From NCBI RefSeq assembly GCF_018812025.1, contig NC_063063.1:3502672-3566671 (forward strand): a stretch of 64,000 bases of DNA. The letters are read 5' to 3'. The number at the start of each line of letters is the position of its first letter. Within the stretch, counting starts at the first letter, position 1. Position numbers and translations under genes: made by a program. This DNA comes from Megalobrama amblycephala (taxonomy: Eukaryota > Chordata > Actinopteri > Cypriniformes > Xenocyprididae). Under the pieces are notes generated by a model that saw nothing but the letters and a program-made list of their open reading frames with translations, was not told where the DNA came from and made no database searches. Below, one piece after another: positions 59,716 through 64,000 of the stretch.

Positions 59716-60459
59716 TGAATTGCACTTTTATGTAGTTTGTGAATAAATGAATTAGGGCAGGGACGATAAATCGATGCATCACAATTCTGAGCTTTGTTTT
59801 TAACAACAGACAGCGCTCTAGGCTAGTTTTGAACCGCACACTCAAATGCTCATGAAGAAGAGCGCTTGTGCATTCGGCTGAATCTGAGAATGCACTTGCA
59901 CCTCAGAATGCTTTTATAATGCGAGATTAATGTAAACAGCCCTTGTATTCTACCACAGATCGTATCTGGTGAAAATGCATATATTTGCTGTGATATACCA
60001 CACACCAAATTGGCACAAATGTTCATTGATTTCACCTGAGCATCCAGTGTTTATCACTATTATCAGGGTATCTATTATTTTATAAATCATGTTAACAGGC
60101 AAATGATTGTCTGACACATATTCCAGGTACAGTACATCCTGCACCAACATCCTGGTGTCTGCTTTGCAACAGGACAGTAAACCTCTAAACACCAATTGCA
60201 TTAGCTCATTATTTTTACTGTTATGGGTTGTGTTACGTAATGCTCAAGCAAAAGAGCATACTGGTCTGTCCCATGAGCTCCAGGGGGGATTGGCCATAGG
60301 AAATCCCAGTTAGGTTGGGCTCCGAGCTCTTTAATGACATCAGCTCATGAAATGCCATCCTTGCCACATGTGTGAACAACCGCACTTTTGATCACGATCA
60401 GTTCTTGAGTTCAAAGCAGGAACTCCCAATCACTTTCTCTTGTGTTCCTTTCTGTACGT
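59716..60459. other. Unassigned, with a hAT-like trace
   Basis: About 59,754-59,960 begins AGGGCAGGGACGATAAATCG and may be a hAT fragment. The rest was not recognised. Confidence 0.4.
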
Positions 60460-60479
60460 GTGTGTGTGTGTGTGTGTGC
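60460..60479. repeat. (GT)n microsatellite
   Basis: About 10 GT units. Confidence 0.95.
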
Positions 60480-60522
60480 ATTACTTCCTTTTGAGTGACA
60501 GGTTATCATGTCATTGGAGGAA

Positions 60523-60720
60523 TCAACTCTTCAGATCATCCATGTCAATGCTATAATAACCACATTTCGGAGTGAAAATTATTTCTACACCAAATTTCTT
60601 CAGTGCACAAGGCAACACTAGATTCTTGGTCATAACATTCTGGAGTGCTTTCCGATCTAATTCTCCTTCATAAATCCATGCGTGTGCAGCCACAAGTACA
60701 TCTGCGTTACTGCAGTTTAA
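60523..60720 (-). pseudogene. Candidate exon or retrocopy fragment, unassigned
   Basis: On the minus strand, after an acceptor-like TTTTAAACTGCAG (about 60,720), the frame reads NADVLVAAHAWIYEGELDRK, ALQNVMTKNLVLPCALKKFG, VEIIFTPKCGYYSIDMDDLK and then S and stop. Composition is protein-like with no low complexity. I do not recognise the family. No donor or upstream exon was confirmed. A terminal exon, a pseudogene or chance are all possible. Confidence 0.35.
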
Positions 60721-61018
60721 AATACACACACATACACACACATTAGAGGAGCAAATGCGCTTGAGCCACATCAGACGCGAGCGAACTCGATCACCATGCA
60801 TGGCATATTTTCCCATCAAACATCAGCTCATCAAAACAGACGAACCCGCAATATGGGATTTTCCTCTCCATCACTGTAAAAAAGCTGTAAAACGCTGCAT
60901 GAAAGATTTTGTCCATTTAAAGTTGTTGTTGTGATTATTGATGGCAAAGCTGGAAAAAGGTCAGGACGCAAATCACAGCTCGTAAAAGGCAGATTCTGTC
61001 GTTTGTTTTTTGTCTTAA

Positions 61019-61125
61019 TTGGCGACGGCTGCCTCAGTGCTGCAGTACCAGCTGCGGCTGCGATTTAAGACGGAACCGTTCAAAGACGAGCACAAGGACC
61101 TCTTCGTTCTGTTAGAAGACGTAAT
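61019..61125 (+). pseudogene. Candidate first-exon remnant, unassigned
   Basis: A short CpG-rich block reads ATAASVLQYQLRLRFKTEPF then KDEHKDLFVLLEDVI. It begins at TTG, with GCGACGGCTGCC following, as if an ATG had been lost. CpG density is well above the surroundings, as expected of a gene start or a recent retrocopy. The frame runs on to 61,264 without a recognised domain. I cannot name it, and no transcript evidence is visible. Confidence 0.3.
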
Positions 61126-61264
61126 TGGAGTCCATATTATGCCGTTAGCCTCATGGTTTCTGTCAGCGATGATGTTGTTGTCTTTTGAGTTACTTGTAAT
61201 AGGTTTCTTCTGCTGTGAAGCTGGCACAGAAATACTTGCATACACACTTGCACCCGTTTGGTAG

Positions 61265-61867
61265 GCAGAAAGCTTCTTTATTTACTGTCAGATTTAGAGC
61301 ACATTTTTTTGTTATGCTGTAATATTGCACTGTAGTCGATTTGTGTACAATTTTGTGAAGTGTTTGCATTGTATTTATGCATTTAGCATAAAGAGACAAA
61401 AATATTCATAACATGCAATGTCAGGTTTATTAGACAACTAGATTGTTAAACAAGCTAGAGTAGGGAATTTAAAAGAAGTCATGCATGAGAGAACTATAGA
61501 AAGACAGAGTCAGACAGAGAGACTTGATCAGGTCACTAGCTTAAGAAGTTAATATAAGGGTCAGTGACATGATTCCCAGTACTTTGTTGTTGTCTAGAAC
61601 TATTAATTTGTTTAAAATGCATTCAAAATGAAATTCTAATGTACAATTAGTAGTTTGGCACAATCTTTTAGTATTTCTTGGCACAGTCTTTTATTATTTC
61701 TTGTGGCTCTCAAAGTGCGACCACAAAAGCTTATAAAACAGGAAATTATGTCCTAGAGAAGGACCACTGCAGACCCTCATGACTGTGTGTCAAGGTCAGT
61801 AAGTCTCTTAAAATATCAGATAATTGACCTTTTTATGACAAAGCAAGGTTAGTTCAGGTTGTAAAAT
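61265..61867. other. Unassigned DNA
   Basis: No gene or repeat recognised. Confidence 0.45.
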
Positions 61868-62225
61868 GCTCACGTGTCCACTGTTGGCTCTTTCGGCGGT
61901 GGACAGGGGTCAGCAAACTGGTCTGCGGCTATGCAGCTCCATAGACAACAAACTGATGCACTGTGTATTCTGACACCTTTCTATCAGAACCAGCATTAAC
62001 TTCTTGAGCAATTTGAGCTACAGTAGCTCGTCTGTTGGATCGGACCACATGGGCCAGCCTTCAATGAGCCTCGGCCGCCCATGACCCTGTCTCCGGTTCA
62101 CCACTGTTCCTTCCTTGGAGCACTTTTGATAGATACTGACCACTGCAGACCGGGAACACCCCACAAGAGCTGCAGTTTTGGAGATGCTCTGACCCAGTCG
62201 TCTAGCCATCACAATTCAGCCCTTC
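61868..62225 (-). pseudogene. Tc1-like transposase N-terminal remnant
   Basis: From 62,212 leftward the frame reads MMARRLGQSISKTAALVGCS, then RSAVVSIYQKCSKEGTVVNR and RQGHGRPRLI. This is the N-terminal helix-turn-helix (paired-like) DNA-binding domain of Tc1 transposases, including the GRPR motif. A frameshift follows. Further coding traces continue to about 61,868 (ACCCCTGTCCACCGCCGAAA on the minus strand) and then stop. The catalytic domain and both transposon ends are missing. The right edge runs into (TA)n. Confidence 0.92.
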
Positions 62226-62236
62226 TCAAACTTGCT

Positions 62237-62240
<4 letters not shown>

Positions 62241-62327
<87 letters not shown>
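62241..62327. repeat. (TA)n microsatellite
   Basis: About 43 TA units between the Tc1 remnant and the ACTACC-ended repeat pair. Confidence 0.98.
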
Positions 62328-62330
<3 letters not shown>

Positions 62331-62335
<5 letters not shown>

Positions 62336-63162
62336 TACCATTCAAAAGTTTGGAAACATTACTATTTTTAATGTTTTTGAAATAAGTCTCTTATGCTCAT
62401 ATTGTGAAATATTATTACAATTTAAAATAATGGTTTTCTATTTTAATATACTTTAAAATATATTTTTTTCTGTAATGCAGTCTTTTGTGTCACATGATCC
62501 TTCAGAAATCATTCTAATATGCTGATTTGATAATCAGTTATTATCAAAGTTGGAAACAGTTGTGTTGCTTAATATTTTTTGGAAACTGTGATAATTTTTT
62601 TCAGGATTCATTGATGAATAAATAGTAAAAAAGAACAGCATTTATTCAAAATAGAAATATTTTCTAACAATATAAATCTTTACTATCACATTTTATTAAT
62701 TGCTGAAAAAGTATTAATTTCTTCCAAAAAGAAAGAAAGAAAAAAAATACTGACCCCAAACTTTTGAACAGTAGTGTATATTGTTACAAAATATTTAATT
62801 TAAATGAATGCTGCTCTTTTTTAACTTTTTATTCATCAAAGAATCTTGAAAAAAAGTATCACGTTATAAAAAAAAAAAATTAAGCAGCACAACATTTGTA
62901 ATAAATCAGCATATTAGAATGATTTCTGAAGGATCATGTGACACTGAAGACTGGATTTAATGATGCTGAAAATTCAGCTTTGCATCACAGACATAAATTA
63001 TATTTTAAAGTATATTATAATAGAAAACTATTATTTTAAATTGTAATAATATTTTACAATATTACTGTTCTTTTCCTGTATTTTTGATCAAATAAATGCA
63101 GGCTTGATGAGTAGAAGAGACTTCTTTTGAAAACATTAAACATTTTTGAATGGTAGTGTAAA
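62331..63162. repeat. Inverted pair of the ACTACC-ended repeat
   Basis: The first copy (62,331-62,780) runs TACTACCATTCAAAAGTTTG to CCAAACTTTTGAACAGTAG. The second (62,781-63,162) runs the other way and ends TTTTTGAATGGTAGTGTA. Same head-to-head arrangement and junction type as at 1,169-1,872. No coding sequence. Confidence 0.85.
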
Positions 63163-63174
63163 GCAGTTTATTAA

Positions 63175-64000
63175 CTCCCTGAGGTCTGAAAACGCGCCGG
63201 CGCGTTTTGCAGGATTTTTTTCACATTGCAGCAAAACAGACTTAAAATACTCTGTCATTTCTTGTCATAGAGACATAAGTAATATATCAGTTGAAACTAT
63301 AGAATGTCTTCTTTTATTTGTGTACACTCAGAGTAAAAACACAATGTTTTGCTTTTTGTAAAATAAAGAAAATGAACTGTAACTTATGAATACTAATGAC
63401 AAAAAAAATGACACTTATGTTTAAAGAAACGTTAAAATGTCAGGTTTTAAATCGAAAACAAACATTCTGTGTTTATGTAATTTTTCTTCTTTATATGAAT
63501 TTGTGGACTAAATGTGTACAGAGCGCCCTCCGGCTGCAAGTATGAAGTGAAAACACAGTATCCAGCACTCATAGTGATGACAATAATGAATAAATATTAC
63601 TCCTCTGTATAGAAAATTGACATAAATATATAAGAATCCATCAATATTTCTCCAAATGTGCATGCTTTTAAGCTAAAAGCCTATATGAAATGCCATAGAG
63701 GTAACATAATTGTTCAGACACTTTGCATCACAAAAATACATTATATTTTAAAGAATATAATAGAATACCATTATTTTAAATTGAGCTGAGACATGATTAC
63801 AGAGGGTTTTTTCACAGCCTACCTAACTGAAAGGCCTCATTAATATGCAAGTCATTTCAGGTCATTATTATGTGATTCTTTTGTCTTCTCAGGTGTAAAT
63901 GACCCATTATTCATGATGATTCACGCATACTGTGTTTCTTGACAAAAAGTGTCTTACAAAAACTAAATCAATATATTGTTTTATATGAAGGAGTAGGCAG
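63175..64000. mobile_element. piggyBac-like element, copy C, cut by window end
   Basis: It follows TTAA (63,171-63,174) and is inverted relative to copies A and B. Its end is CTCCCTGAGGTCTG. An intact 20-bp palindrome AAAACGCGCCGGCGCGTTTT lies at 63,189-63,208. The sequence aligns with copy A to the region near 24,900, so roughly 330 bp of its far side lie beyond the window. Confidence 0.87.

Overview
The window looks like gene-poor nuclear DNA of a teleost fish, most likely a cyprinid (zebrafish/carp/goldfish type). The evidence is its repeat content: abundant transposons with TTAA target-site duplications (TSDs), hAT elements whose ends read TAGGGCTGCA or CAGGGACG, degenerate Tc1 transposases, a tRNA-derived SINE, an L2-like LINE with a GACTTG tail, and many long (TA)n tracts. 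I found no intact host protein-coding gene and no rRNA or tRNA gene. All recognisable coding sequence is broken and belongs, or probably belongs, to mobile elements.

Layout. 1-9,090: unassigned DNA, a fold-back repeat, a TTAA element, a Tc1 remnant and a second TTAA element. 9,091-14,376: a 5.3-kb minisatellite of 19/21-bp units, with a very regular 299-bp/598-bp higher-order repeat in its middle. 14,377-18,378: three TTAA elements, two of them abutting and sharing one TTAA, one carrying a hAT MITE. 18,379-23,720: mostly unassigned, with microsatellites. 23,722-26,528: a three-level nest (TTAA element, then LINE, then piggyBac-like element). 27,266-28,421: a Kolobok-like element carrying a P2X7-ballast-like exon and a THAP zinc-finger exon that converge on opposite strands. 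28,426-35,126: two hAT elements with perfect 8-bp TSDs, one inserted into one copy of a duplicated non-repeat segment. 35,135-50,220: SINE, piggyBac-like element, hairpin repeats, TTAA elements and microsatellites. 50,225-52,676: a fold-back TTAA element, then a 1.28-kb element with long inverted ends, a 6-bp TSD and an internal minisatellite. 52,683-64,000: unassigned DNA, a second three-level nest (Tc1, then an unnamed inverted-repeat element, then a piggyBac-like element), another Tc1 remnant, an inverted repeat pair and a third piggyBac-like copy cut by the window end.

The parts do not form a pathway. They record successive insertions, and nesting order with intact TSDs gives relative ages. 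The points most worth following up are the THAP/P2X7-ballast element, the higher-order minisatellite, the short piggyBac-like first exon kept in frame in two copies, the duplicated segment at 29.1 and 32.4 kb, and a few candidate conserved noncoding stretches. All assignments were made by eye, without database searches.
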